A DNA stretch of 64,000 nt from Dyadobacter sp. CY323 (GCF_021390245.1 NZ_JAJUXH010000003.1:186001-250000); one strand, 5' to 3'; positions 8,361-18,060 are shown, counted from the stretch's first letter. Program-made: numbers and translations. Notes: a model not told the origin generated them from the letters alone.

Positions 8361-10544
8361 CTAGTTCACAATCACTTCATCAACAAAAACCCACGCCTTT
8401 TCCCCTTTCCCCGGATGCCATGCCGGCAGTTTGCCAAGTGGTTTCGCAATGATCTTAATACAGCTGATATCCTGCTTTTGAAAATCGGCCTCAAAAACCA
8501 GGTCATCGACGTTCTTAGTCTCTTTGTCCGGCATGGTCGGAGTAATGACTTTCAGTAGCTTAACCGATTTTTCATTAGCCCCACCCCAAACTTCAATGCG
8601 CGTTGGCGGGAAAATAAAGCCGCCAACATTTCGTAACATACTCACCGTAATGCTGCTGGCATTTACCGGTTTATTAAAGAAAAAATAAGACTGGAAATCG
8701 CTATCCCGATAGCCAAGCCAGTTGCCACTTCCCTGTTCCCGCGCACTTTTGACACCATCCGACAACGTCACATTCCCTTTTCCTTTATACTTCGGATCAG
8801 GCTGGGTCAGAAGATGGACGCTATCAATACGGAAAGCCGACTTAAAGAAAAACTTATCCACAGGCTTGCTACCATACCAACCATTTTTGAAGGCTTTTGC
8901 GGTGATTTTTGTGTTTTTTGTGATTGTTAATGGTTTGTTATAAACCGGGGAACTGGTGCTGTCGGGCATCGTTCCATCCAAGGTATAACGGATTGTCGTT
9001 CCCGGGATCTGGTGCTTCATGGTAATGGGTGTATTTCCTTTCAGGATCTGCTCCTCATTTTCAATCAGCGGCGGTGTTAAAGCCAAAATCACTGTATCGC
9101 TGCGGAAACCTGTTTCGTAACTGATTTTCTTCACTTTACGTAATTCGGCCAATTCTTCGGTAGACAAGCCTGTGCTCCACACATATACCTTTTTTAATGA
9201 TGGAATCTTGTCCAGTTCTTTTACCTGTGCCAGTTTTACGCCCGTCCCACTAAGTGAAAGCTCATGAAGTTTGGTGAGCTTTTTCAATTCACCTAATGTA
9301 TTCCCCTGAATATCCGTGAAATTCAACAGTAATTTCCTTAGTTCCGGAAACTGAGCGATCGTTTTCAGATCCTCATCTTTCACCGGCATTTTACTCAGGT
9401 CCATTGAAACGAGTTGTTCTTTTAATGGAAGCAAATCGCTGATATCGCTGCTTTTGAATGCGGCCTTATTATAAAAATTCGCAAACAATGCCGGAGATTC
9501 TGCGGAAATCGGTTTGATAAGCCGGTAAGTTGTATTCAGTTCTTTGACCTTTTCCGGGTCGGCGGCGGTAAACTCGTAGATCTCCTCATTTCGCTTGCCG
9601 CCGAGCATGTTTTGTGCGTAACTGTAAATGGGACTAGCCGGCGAAAGCGTATTTACTTTCTGCTCAAAATCCGATCCTGATTTGACCCATTCGGCCAGTA
9701 ATATAATTTCCTCATCCGTCAATTGCACCTTACCACGCGGCGGCATATGCTTTTTATCATCGAGCGGCAAATGAACGCGGGAAAGCATCAGCCCGAGATC
9801 TGCTTTTGTCGTATCCCATAACATCCCGCTTTTTCCTCCTTTCACCAATAATTCCTTCGTCTGCATCTGCAGATCGCCTTTTGACTTTTCGGCATTGTGA
9901 CATGCATAACATTTTTGCTGCAAAACAGGCTGCACCAGATCGGCATAAACCGCTGCATCTTCAAAAGCGACCGTATTTTCGTCCGCAGGTTCCGTTTGCA
10001 GAGGTGAGACCAGAAAATCTTCTCCATGGGTGAGATTACCACCCAAATGTCCGCCGGTTGAAAGCAGTATGATAAATGATATGGCGATTGCCTTTGCCGG
10101 GATTTTCCAGGGATCGAGGTTTTTTACAAAGCTGTACCAAACAATGCTGACAACGGAAATAGCAACCCCTAACCATTTGTGCCAGAACAAAGTATCCGAT
10201 TCATACCCATCTTCTTTGGACAGAATAAAGCCCGAAAATGCGGCGATCACTGCTGTAAATGTCCCGATCAACAAAAGCGTTTCGGCCAGTTCCGCATTCC
10301 AACGCGCCGATTCTGGTTTTTCTATAATGATGATCCAGAATGCATATAACAAAAGCACGACCAACGGGAAATGCAGCACCAGCGGATGCATTCTGCCGAT
10401 CGCCTGCATCCAGTATGGAACCGTCAGCCGACTTTCGAAAATCAATAAAAAGATGAGAAGTCCATTCAGGAAAAAAGCCAGATTGTAGACCAGTTTTTTC
10501 CAGTCAAACGACGAACGGGACGAAGGTTTTAAATGTAAATCCAT
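8361..10544 (-). CDS. Membrane-anchored cytochrome c / leucine-rich / FN3-associated protein
   Basis: Five likely transmembrane helices occupy residues 19-175 (DUF2231-like). A planctomycete-type cytochrome c domain follows, with a haem-binding CYACH at 212-216. A leucine-rich stretch lies at about 370-470, then a CHB_HEX_C-like domain at about 500-580 (TIRYTLDGTMPDS) and a C-terminal discoidin-like region. The soluble part is probably periplasmic. It is the third gene of a minus-strand cluster; its start overlaps the DUF1501 stop as TAATG. Families of this type are common in Planctomycetes and Cytophagales and suspected in polysaccharide or redox work. No reaction is established. Confidence 0.8.
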   Translation of the reverse strand: MDLHLKPSSRSSFDWKKLVYNLAFFLNGLLIFLLIFESRLTVPYWMQAIGRMHPLVLHFPLVVLLLYAFWIIIIEKPESARWNAELAETLLLIGTFTAVIAAFSGFILSKEDGYESDTLFWHKWLGVAISVVSIVWYSFVKNLDPWKIPAKAIAISFIILLSTGGHLGGNLTHGEDFLVSPLQTEPADENTVAFEDAAVYADLVQPVLQQKCYACHNAEKSKGDLQMQTKELLVKGGKSGMLWDTTKADLGLMLSRVHLPLDDKKHMPPRGKVQLTDEEIILLAEWVKSGSDFEQKVNTLSPASPIYSYAQNMLGGKRNEEIYEFTAADPEKVKELNTTYRLIKPISAESPALFANFYNKAAFKSSDISDLLPLKEQLVSMDLSKMPVKDEDLKTIAQFPELRKLLLNFTDIQGNTLGELKKLTKLHELSLSGTGVKLAQVKELDKIPSLKKVYVWSTGLSTEELAELRKVKKISYETGFRSDTVILALTPPLIENEEQILKGNTPITMKHQIPGTTIRYTLDGTMPDSTSSPVYNKPLTITKNTKITAKAFKNGWYGSKPVDKFFFKSAFRIDSVHLLTQPDPKYKGKGNVTLSDGVKSAREQGSGNWLGYRDSDFQSYFFFNKPVNASSITVSMLRNVGGFIFPPTRIEVWGGANEKSVKLLKVITPTMPDKETKNVDDLVFEADFQKQDISCIKIIAKPLGKLPAWHPGKGEKAWVFVDEVIVN

Positions 10545-12001
10545 TAAGCAATAATCCCTTTCACGAGTTTACCCGCAACATCTGTGAGACGGTAACGCCG
10601 GCCCTGATGCTTGAAAACCAGTTTTTCATGGTCAAGTCCAAGCTGGTTCAAAATAGTCGCGTGGAAATCATGAACGTGTACCGGATCTTTTACAATGTTG
10701 TATCCAAAATCATCCGTTTCGCCATACACAATGCCCGCCTTGATCCCGCCGCCCGCCATCCAGACCGTGAATGCGCGTGGGTGATGGTCGCGGCCGTAAT
10801 TATCTTTGGTTAATGTACCCTGGCAATAGTTCGTCCGGCCAAATTCCCCGCCCCAGATCACCAGCGTTTCATCCAGTAACCCTCTCTGTTTCAAATCAGT
10901 AATCAATGCCGCCGACGATTGGTCCACATCCAGACATTGTCCTTTAATTTCATTTGGTAACCCACCGTGACTATCCCAACCCTGATGATAAAGCTGGATA
11001 AACCGTACACCTTGTTCGGATAATTTTCTTGCTAATAAACAGTTAGCAGCATAAGTCCCCGGAACCAGACATTCAGGCCCGTACATTTTCACAATGGATT
11101 CCGGTTCTTTGCTCATATCAGTAATTTCCGGAACGGCAGTCTGCATCCGGAATGCCATTTCATATTGCTGCACTTTGGCCGTGATTTCGGGATCGCCAAA
11201 TTCGGCGTAGGTATTTTGGTTTAGCTCAGAAAGCTTGTCCAGCATTTTACGACGCTGCGCCCGATCCATTCCTTCCGGGTCGTTCAGATAAAGTACCGGA
11301 TTTTCACCGCTGCTGAACTGAACTCCCTGATGCACCGAATCGAGAAACCCATTTGTCCACAATTTGGAATAAACACCCTGCCCATTTCCTTTTCCTCTCG
11401 AAAGCAAAACACAAAATCCGGGAAGATTCTGATTTTCGCTTCCCAACCCGTAACTCAGCCACGAGCCCATACTCGGACGATTACCCACCTGCGCTCCTGT
11501 TTGGAAGAACGTCAATGCAGGATCGTGATTAATCGCCTCCGTATTAAGCGATCTTATAATGCAGAGATCATCTGAAATGCTGGCCATATGTGGTAGCAGT
11601 TCACTCATCCACGCCCCGGATTTCCCGTGTTGTTTAAAGTTAAAAACCGACCCCGCGAGCGGAAATTTCGCCTGATTCGCCGTCATACCCGTCAAACGCT
11701 GACCGCCGCGTATCGACTCCGGCAGATCTTCACCATGCATTTTATTCAGCATTGGCTTGTAGTCAAACAAGTCGAGCTGCGACGGGGCGCCATTTTGAAA
11801 AAGGTAAATGACGCGTTTTGCTTTCGGGGCAAAATGCGGGAGCCCGGCGACAATGTCGTCCATACTGCTATCTCCGCTGCCTTTAAATATATCGGGGATC
11901 AGCAACGAACCCAATGCAGCACTCCCCAGCCCAAGACTCAGCTTGGACAGAAAATGCCTCCGGGTAGTATTCATTCCGTGATCAAAAACCTGTTTTTCCA
12001 T
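10544..12001 (-). CDS. DUF1501 family protein with Tat signal (sulfatase-like fold)
   Basis: The N-terminus has a twin-arginine signal (TTRRHFLSKLSLG), so folded export to the periplasm is expected. The rest matches DUF1501, an alkaline-phosphatase/sulfatase-superfamily relative: FQNGAPSQLDLFDYKP near the start, YHQGWDSHG, WGGEFGRTNYCQG and GRDHHPRAFTVW. The start could also be the ATG nine codons later. DUF1501 genes nearly always sit beside DUF1549/DUF1553 cytochromes, as here. No catalytic activity has been shown for the family as far as I know. Confidence 0.87.
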   Translation of the reverse strand: MEKQVFDHGMNTTRRHFLSKLSLGLGSAALGSLLIPDIFKGSGDSSMDDIVAGLPHFAPKAKRVIYLFQNGAPSQLDLFDYKPMLNKMHGEDLPESIRGGQRLTGMTANQAKFPLAGSVFNFKQHGKSGAWMSELLPHMASISDDLCIIRSLNTEAINHDPALTFFQTGAQVGNRPSMGSWLSYGLGSENQNLPGFCVLLSRGKGNGQGVYSKLWTNGFLDSVHQGVQFSSGENPVLYLNDPEGMDRAQRRKMLDKLSELNQNTYAEFGDPEITAKVQQYEMAFRMQTAVPEITDMSKEPESIVKMYGPECLVPGTYAANCLLARKLSEQGVRFIQLYHQGWDSHGGLPNEIKGQCLDVDQSSAALITDLKQRGLLDETLVIWGGEFGRTNYCQGTLTKDNYGRDHHPRAFTVWMAGGGIKAGIVYGETDDFGYNIVKDPVHVHDFHATILNQLGLDHEKLVFKHQGRRYRLTDVAGKLVKGIIA

Positions 12002-12004
12002 TTT

Positions 12005-12114
12005 TAGCTGTTGGCCATTAGCTGTTAGCTATTAGCCTTTTTTAATTATCTCAGTAAAACATCCGCTACTCAATCAAAAAAAAGCTAATAGCTAAAGGCT
12101 AACAGCTAAGAGCT
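12005..12114. repeat. Inverted repeat built of TAGCTNN heptads
   Basis: The gap between the DUF1549/1553 gene and the DUF1501 gene holds two facing arms, about 12005-12042 and 12075-12114. Each is made of tandem heptads like TAGCTGT, TAGCTAT and TAGCC and ends in a run of T or A. Together they can form a long hairpin with a central spacer. A short related piece lies at 50254-50283. It may weaken read-through between the two genes or be a selfish dispersed repeat. Confidence 0.65.
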
Positions 12115-12115
12115 C

Positions 12116-14437
12116 CTAAGACTTCACAATCGTCTCCTCCATATTATACAATGTACTAATCACCCGCATTAATGCCGCCGCCTGATCTTCGGCAACTTTC
12201 TCTTCGTGCGGATGTTCGCCTACATTCAATACTTTATGTGCTTCCTTTTTATTTTTTGAAAAAATCCCCGCTTCATCCTGATAATATTCGGTCAGAAGCT
12301 TCAATTCTTTTTCCGTCGGTTTGCGGCACACAATGCGCTGGAACGATTCGGTAATGCGTTCGTTTACATTCTGCGATTTTAATGTCAGCCTTTCCGCCAG
12401 CACGCGCGATGCTTCGAGCACGGTCGGATCGTTCAGCATTACCAATGCCTGCAATGGCGTATTGGTTTTTGAGCGTTTTACTTCACAATGGTCGCGGTTA
12501 CTTGCGTCGAAAATGATCATCGACGGCGGCGGGACGGTTAGTTTGATAAACGTGTACATGCCCCGGCGATAAAGTGCTTCCCCACGATCCTGACGGTATT
12601 TCGCCAGCTGCCCGCGACCGGATGTAGCTGCTTCCCACAATCCTTTCGGCTGGTACGGTTTCACACTCGGCCCGCCAATCTTCGGAATCAGTAATCCGCT
12701 GCTGGACAATACCATATCCCGCACAAACTCCGCCGGCAGACGGTAACGTGGCCCGCGCGACAGATATACATTGTCCGGATCTGCTTTCAACTTTTCATCC
12801 GTGATCTTCGCAGATTGCCGGTATGTGGCAGATGTTACAATCTGCTTCACCAGTCTTTTAATATTCCAGCCATTTTCCATAAAATCCACTGCGAGCCAAT
12901 CGAGCAATGCCGGATTGGTAGGAAGCTCACCCTGCATTCCAAAATCACCTGTACTTTTTACGATACCACGGCCAAAGAATTCCTGCCAAACCTGGTTTAC
13001 AAAAACACGTGCAGTCAATGGATTTTTCTTGTCAATCGTCCATTTAGCAAGTCCAAGGCGGGTTTGAGGAAGTTTTGTTGTGTCAAATTTCATCACCGCC
13101 GGAAGTCCGGACGCAGTAACAACCCGGCCCGGCGCATCGTAAACGCCGCGGTTCAGAATGTGCGTCGGCCTTAAAGTGTCCAGGTCGCCAAGTACCGAAA
13201 CAATCAAACGATTGGTGTCGGGTCGATTAATAAAGGTTAGCAACGATTTCGCTTCTTCGTCCGAAATACTCATGATCGGATTTTTGGCTGGTTTCGATTG
13301 CGACACGTCACCTTCATATCCCACTTCTTTCGAGTTGTTAAAAAACGCAAAAAGCCGGTAGTAATCTTCCTGGGAAACAGGATCGTACTTATGGTCGTGA
13401 CATTGAGCGCATTCCACAGATAGGCCCAGTACGCCCATGCTGTATGTTTTTGTCTTATCAATATTGTATTCAATGCGATATTCTTCCGGGATCACGCCGC
13501 CTTCCTCGGTATATTTATGGTTTCGGAAAAATGCAGTTGCCAGAACCTGTTCCTTCGTAGCATTGGGCAGCATATCTCCGGCAATCTGCCAGGTAAGGAA
13601 TTTATCGTAAGAAAGGTTTTTGTTAAATGCGCTGATCAGCCAGTCGCGCCATGGCCATTGCGTTCGGATCTCATCATCCTGATATCCGTAAGAATCGGCG
13701 TAACGGGCAACATCCAGCCAGTAAACCGCCATTTTTTCTCCATATGCTTTCTGAGCGAGCAGTTCATCGATGATCTTTTCATAAGCCTTGTCACTATTGT
13801 CGGCTTCAAACTTATTCTGCATTTCCACAGTCGGCGGTAAGCCGGTGAGATCGAGCGAGGCTCTTTTCAGCAAATGACTTTTATCCGCTTCTTCGTTTGG
13901 TTTAAGATTTTGAGCCTCCATTTTGGCCAAAACAAAATGATCAATTTCATTTCTTGGCCATTTTTCCTGTTCAACCTCAGGCAATGCAGATTTGGCTGGC
14001 GGGATAAACGCCCAATGTTTTTCGTATTTCCCACCCTGCTCGATCCACTTTTTTATCGTACCAATTTCATCCTCATTGAGAAGCCCCAAATGCGATTCCG
14101 GCGTAGGCATCTGGTATTCAGGATCGACCGAAGTTATTCTTTTATAAAGTTCCGATTTCTCAGGATCGCCGGGAAAAATGGCAACACCTTTTCCGTCTTT
14201 TAGCTTCGCATATGCACTTTCTGCCATATCGAGGCGTAACCCCGCCTCACGCTTTTTGGAGTCGGGCCCGTGGCAGGCGAAGCATTTGTCCGAGAGGATC
14301 GGCCTCACATTAAAGTTATAGCTGATCGCGTCCCTGGACTTACTGCTTTTCAGAGTACCATTCTTTTGAAAGCAGGACACGACCATAATCAGAATGGCGA
14401 GCAAAATCCCTGCTGAAAAGAAAAGTTGTTTTTTCAT
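12116..14437 (-). CDS. PSCyt1-DUF1549-DUF1553 lipoprotein
   Basis: The 773-residue protein begins with a lipoprotein signal ending in VVSC (Cys22), so it is likely a periplasm-facing lipoprotein. A cytochrome c domain (PSCyt1) follows with CFACH at 52-56. DUF1549 carries the second haem-like motif CAQCHDHKYDP, and DUF1553 covers the C-terminal half (RVFVNQVWQEFFGRG, TPLQALVMLND). The domain order is standard for the family. It is the first gene of the minus-strand cluster with DUF1501 and the membrane cytochrome. Electron-transfer or sugar-related roles have been proposed, but no substrate can be read from the sequence. Confidence 0.88.
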   Translation of the reverse strand: MKKQLFFSAGILLAILIMVVSCFQKNGTLKSSKSRDAISYNFNVRPILSDKCFACHGPDSKKREAGLRLDMAESAYAKLKDGKGVAIFPGDPEKSELYKRITSVDPEYQMPTPESHLGLLNEDEIGTIKKWIEQGGKYEKHWAFIPPAKSALPEVEQEKWPRNEIDHFVLAKMEAQNLKPNEEADKSHLLKRASLDLTGLPPTVEMQNKFEADNSDKAYEKIIDELLAQKAYGEKMAVYWLDVARYADSYGYQDDEIRTQWPWRDWLISAFNKNLSYDKFLTWQIAGDMLPNATKEQVLATAFFRNHKYTEEGGVIPEEYRIEYNIDKTKTYSMGVLGLSVECAQCHDHKYDPVSQEDYYRLFAFFNNSKEVGYEGDVSQSKPAKNPIMSISDEEAKSLLTFINRPDTNRLIVSVLGDLDTLRPTHILNRGVYDAPGRVVTASGLPAVMKFDTTKLPQTRLGLAKWTIDKKNPLTARVFVNQVWQEFFGRGIVKSTGDFGMQGELPTNPALLDWLAVDFMENGWNIKRLVKQIVTSATYRQSAKITDEKLKADPDNVYLSRGPRYRLPAEFVRDMVLSSSGLLIPKIGGPSVKPYQPKGLWEAATSGRGQLAKYRQDRGEALYRRGMYTFIKLTVPPPSMIIFDASNRDHCEVKRSKTNTPLQALVMLNDPTVLEASRVLAERLTLKSQNVNERITESFQRIVCRKPTEKELKLLTEYYQDEAGIFSKNKKEAHKVLNVGEHPHEEKVAEDQAAALMRVISTLYNMEETIVKS

Positions 14438-14595
14438 AGTTACAAACTTCGGTTACTTATACTATTTCCCGCTATATTATAACAAATTATGATCGCAATA
14501 ATTTGAAGAGCTTCGCATTTATTTAAAATCTTAATTTTACGTTTTCTATCCATTCTGACATATAATTTAATACTTACCTTTTTAATTACCTGATA

Positions 14596-15507
14596 ATGAG
14601 CATCTCATCAGACAAACTTAAAACTTTGGACATTGTTCTCGGCGGATTAATGCGTCGATACAAAGAGCGGGTCCCCGATGTGGGTATAATACTCGATGCA
14701 ATGGTCAGGGAGAATATAGTCGGCGATGTCCAGGATATTGAAAACGACCATATTGCATTCCGAACCATGGGAGTACCTAAACTGGGAGTAAAGTCATTTG
14801 AAAAGATTTTCCTGTATTACGGCTATGAGAAGCGTGAGCACTATTTTTTTGAAGGAAAAAAGTTGGATGCCTGGTGGTATAGTCCTCCACGGGACACTGA
14901 TCCACGCATTTTTGTAAGCGAACTTCGCGTAGGCGACCTTTCTGAGGCAAGTCAGCAAATCATTAAAAGTTATACGGATGAAGTCAAAAGCGACCCGGTC
15001 GATTCACTGGATCTGGATAATGGCGCTGAGATAGATGCGTTTTTACACCGACCGCTGTGGCGAACACCTTCGGTAACGGATTATCAGACTCTTTTGAAAG
15101 AAAGCGAATATGCGGCCTGGGTGATTTATAACCGATATTACCTTAATCATTTCACCATCAGCGTGCATAACCTGCCCGATAATTATGATACCGTTGCAGC
15201 ATTCAATGCATTTTTGGAAAAGAATGGGATTAAGCTGAATACCTCCGGCGGGAAAGTGAAAATCAGTCCCGATGGCGGTTTGCTGCAAAGCTCGACGGTT
15301 GCGGAAATGATCGATGCGGAATTTGCAAATGGCGAACATTTACATATTTCGGGTTCTTACGTAGAATTCGCTGAAAGGAAAGTCTTACGTGAATTCCAAA
15401 ATTTACCTGCTGATCAGATCAAAAGAAAACATCGACGGGATGGTTTTGAGGCTGTAAATGCGGACAAGATTTTTGAGAGTACGTATACAACGCAGACGTT
15501 GAAGTGA
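14596..15507 (+). CDS. DUF1338 family 2-oxoadipate dioxygenase/decarboxylase-like protein
   Basis: The protein matches DUF1338, with DHIAFRT at residues 51-57 (metal-ligand His52), FTISVHNLPD in the middle and SYVEFAERK near the C-terminus supplying likely His and Glu ligands. Characterised family members (HglS/YdcJ type) are Fe(II) enzymes turning 2-oxoadipate into D-2-hydroxyglutarate in lysine breakdown. At about 300 residues this is a short member, so the substrate is inferred only from the family. Its stop codon directly abuts the stop of the convergent DUF2442 gene with no intervening base. Confidence 0.8.
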   Translation: MSISSDKLKTLDIVLGGLMRRYKERVPDVGIILDAMVRENIVGDVQDIENDHIAFRTMGVPKLGVKSFEKIFLYYGYEKREHYFFEGKKLDAWWYSPPRDTDPRIFVSELRVGDLSEASQQIIKSYTDEVKSDPVDSLDLDNGAEIDAFLHRPLWRTPSVTDYQTLLKESEYAAWVIYNRYYLNHFTISVHNLPDNYDTVAAFNAFLEKNGIKLNTSGGKVKISPDGGLLQSSTVAEMIDAEFANGEHLHISGSYVEFAERKVLREFQNLPADQIKRKHRRDGFEAVNADKIFESTYTTQTLK

Positions 15508-15810
15508 TCAGGAAACTAATTGTGATTGTTCAAAAAGTACATCCGGGCAGAAATCCAGCGGCGCATCAATCAGGGTTCCATCGTAATCTTTCATTTTGGC
15601 AATATTATCCCAATAGATCGTTCTACCATCCGTTTTCGCATTGACGAAAGTTTCAGGTTGAAGGATTCTGAAAAATAAACTGTCCTTTTTTTCGAAATAG
15701 TCGCGGAGAAAAGTAGCAAAATCAATTGACCTAACCCTGTCGTCACTCCATAAAGCTGTGATAACGAAAGGATTTGCTGACAATATCTCTTTAACTCTCG
15801 GATTCATCAT
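15508..15810 (-). CDS. DUF2442 family protein
   Basis: This 100-residue protein shows the DUF2442 pattern: VKEILSANPFVITALWSD followed by a short helical DNA-binding-like C-terminal part with YWDNIAKMKDYDG. Family members typically follow a DUF4160 gene, as here, where the start overlaps the DUF4160 stop by four bases. The pair has the size and coupling of toxin-antitoxin genes, but I know of no firm functional proof. It ends exactly where the convergent DUF1338 gene ends. Confidence 0.75.
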   Translation of the reverse strand: MMNPRVKEILSANPFVITALWSDDRVRSIDFATFLRDYFEKKDSLFFRILQPETFVNAKTDGRTIYWDNIAKMKDYDGTLIDAPLDFCPDVLFEQSQLVS

Positions 15811-16070
15811 TGTAATGGTCTTATTTTTCTTAACTGTCCATTATCACGCAGCGACTCTTCATAATTAATGTTCAAGTCGTCACGATAAATTTCTACCCAG
15901 GCTTGAATTAGGCGAATTTGCTTTCTTGGAAGATCTCCGACAATGATATTACCTGTTTCGATGGAAAATTGAGCTTCCTGACCGCCATACTCCGCATGAA
16001 AATGTGGGGGCAAATGGTCTTTGAAATACATATAGATAGTAATTCCGAAAAAACGCGAAATCTCGGGCAT
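15807..16070 (-). CDS. DUF4160 family protein
   Basis: The 87-residue protein matches DUF4160: PEISRFFGITIYMYFKDH, then PPHFHAEYGG and a C-terminal AWVEIYRDDLNINYEE. The His-rich PPHFH motif is the hallmark. It is the first gene of a two-gene unit with DUF2442 (ATGA-type overlap at 15807-15810). The function is unknown; association with toxin-antitoxin-like pairs is an inference from size and arrangement. Confidence 0.8.
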   Translation of the reverse strand: MPEISRFFGITIYMYFKDHLPPHFHAEYGGQEAQFSIETGNIIVGDLPRKQIRLIQAWVEIYRDDLNINYEESLRDNGQLRKIRPLQ

Positions 16071-16122
16071 AGGTTTCCGATTTAGTGTGTGAATAGAACA
16101 ACATTATAAATATGGTAAACTG

Positions 16123-18060
16123 TTATTCATTAACCAAAAAATGAACAACCCGACACGCATTCCCAACACTCTTTTCATTCTTCCCCGAATCAATGGTTAA
16201 ATGCAGCTTGTGTTTTCCGGGACTTAGTTCGTCGGCGAGCATGAGGTACCAGGGTAAATGCAGCTGGTCACTCCAGCGGGTGAATAAGTCGAGCGTTTGT
16301 GGTTTCTTACCGTCTATCGAATAGGTAATCGTTCCTGCGTCGGGCCCGGAGATAATGGCAATACCGACGCCGCGGCCTTTAAATTCGAGACCAAACGATG
16401 CATTCGCCTTCTCACCGACCAGCATGGGAACATTCACAAAACCTGCCCGCGTCGACACTTTATCAGCCGGTTTCCAATCATTTACCAAAGTGAAATCTTT
16501 TAGATTCCTGGCCTCATTGAGTGCGTGATAATGTGCTTTTTCATACGAAAACTTGTCGATTGGTGACGGCATTTTCATCAAACCCGACGGCGCTACCTCC
16601 ATTTTCAACAGCTCTTTAATGGTTTGAAAATACACTTCCTGCCCGTAAGGCGACGGATGTAGATCTTTAAAATCATACTTCCAGGAAAACTCTCCGGCAG
16701 TAATGCGATCGTACACTTCTTTTGCCAGGTTAATGTATGCTGCGCCGTAATGTTTAGCCACTTTTTCGTGAACTGCAACCTCCACCGGCTCTTTGCCGTT
16801 TTCATAATCTGTATTCTTAAATGGCTCTGCAAATGCCATCATCACCACATTCGCAGAAGGATTTTTGTAATACATCTGACGAAGAATTCCTTCCAGTCCG
16901 CGTATCTGCGCTTTTTCACTAAACCCATTCCCACGATCATTCACCGCTGCCTCTACAAAAAGCAGATCGGGCGTACCGTGCGCGAGCACATCGCGGCTGA
17001 ACCGAAATGCATGCGGCGTACTTCCCAGCGAAGGAATGCCCGCAGTGATGAATGTAAATTCCGTTTCGGGAAAATGTTCCTTCAGGTACTGGGCTGTTTT
17101 GTTCCGCCAGCCTGGATTATGGGTAATTGACCCGCCGAGAAATGCGACTGTTCCTTTTTTGGTAGTCCTGAATTTTTCAAATGCATTTCCCAACCCTTTA
17201 TTTGTCTCAATATAGGGTTGGTGCGAGAGTGGTTCTGCAACCGGAACGCTGTTTTTTTCAATGAAATTGGCAAAGATTTCGGGGTGCTCGATCGGGAAAT
17301 GATGGCCTTCCAACGTCTGCTCGCCGCGCGTCATGGCATACACGCTCACCGGCCCGCCCAATTGCTGGTAATTCTTTATCAGAATATCGCTGTTTTCAGC
17401 TGGCGGAACCAGTTTGTCCTGTAAACCAATCACATGCAAAACAGGCACCTTGAATGACGCTAATCCGGCCAGGTCATTGATTGGAATATCTTTAAATTCC
17501 GCAACCTGATCTTCCTTCACATTGAACAATTTCAGCCATTCAGCCCAATCCTTTTCAGAACCTTTTCCCTTTCCTTTGCCTCCCGGCCAGCTTTTAGGAT
17601 CACAAACCGGCGCCTCGGCGTAAATGCAGCTCACTTTGTCGGGGTTACGTTTCGCCCAGCCATAGACATACAAGCCGCCCCTGCTCACTCCTTCCAATGC
17701 AACTTTCGGCGCAAACTGCTTTTTAGTTACCAGGTAATCGTAAAAATTGTCCCAAACCTGCATGGCTTTGGGATGGGCAAACATGTCGTTGGTGTTCACA
17801 TAAGCCACATGAAAGCCGCGTGAAAGCAAGATACTGTCCATTTCGGTATGCCATGTGGGGAAATGTGCCCGCCAAATCCACGGGTTCCCAGGGATTGCTT
17901 TATGAGGTTTGACATACCAGGCATCGCGGTCTTCAAACTTGAATTCTACCTTATCAAAACCTTTCCAGGATGTTGCTTTTTCAGACGTTTGCGCGAAAAC
18001 AGGAACGATTTGCAAACATAAAATGCCCATCATCAGGCATCCAATAAATCTCTTTTTCAT
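16123..18060 (-). CDS. Secreted two-domain esterase: alpha/beta-hydrolase plus SGNH hydrolase
   Basis: A signal peptide (KKRFIGCLMMGILCLQ to VFAQ, about residues 1-23) precedes an alpha/beta-hydrolase domain (about 30-270) with a nucleophile-elbow-like GVSRGGLYVYG. A second unit (about 300-480) is an SGNH/GDSL hydrolase: AFLGGSITHN supplies the Ser, VNDRG the Asn block and DLHPSPYG the Asp/His pair. A C-terminal beta domain resembles carbohydrate-esterase accessory modules. Both folds can remove acyl groups, so a periplasmic or secreted carbohydrate esterase is plausible. It is transcribed alone. The substrate is not known. Confidence 0.8.
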   Translation of the reverse strand: MKKRFIGCLMMGILCLQIVPVFAQTSEKATSWKGFDKVEFKFEDRDAWYVKPHKAIPGNPWIWRAHFPTWHTEMDSILLSRGFHVAYVNTNDMFAHPKAMQVWDNFYDYLVTKKQFAPKVALEGVSRGGLYVYGWAKRNPDKVSCIYAEAPVCDPKSWPGGKGKGKGSEKDWAEWLKLFNVKEDQVAEFKDIPINDLAGLASFKVPVLHVIGLQDKLVPPAENSDILIKNYQQLGGPVSVYAMTRGEQTLEGHHFPIEHPEIFANFIEKNSVPVAEPLSHQPYIETNKGLGNAFEKFRTTKKGTVAFLGGSITHNPGWRNKTAQYLKEHFPETEFTFITAGIPSLGSTPHAFRFSRDVLAHGTPDLLFVEAAVNDRGNGFSEKAQIRGLEGILRQMYYKNPSANVVMMAFAEPFKNTDYENGKEPVEVAVHEKVAKHYGAAYINLAKEVYDRITAGEFSWKYDFKDLHPSPYGQEVYFQTIKELLKMEVAPSGLMKMPSPIDKFSYEKAHYHALNEARNLKDFTLVNDWKPADKVSTRAGFVNVPMLVGEKANASFGLEFKGRGVGIAIISGPDAGTITYSIDGKKPQTLDLFTRWSDQLHLPWYLMLADELSPGKHKLHLTIDSGKNEKSVGNACRVVHFLVNE

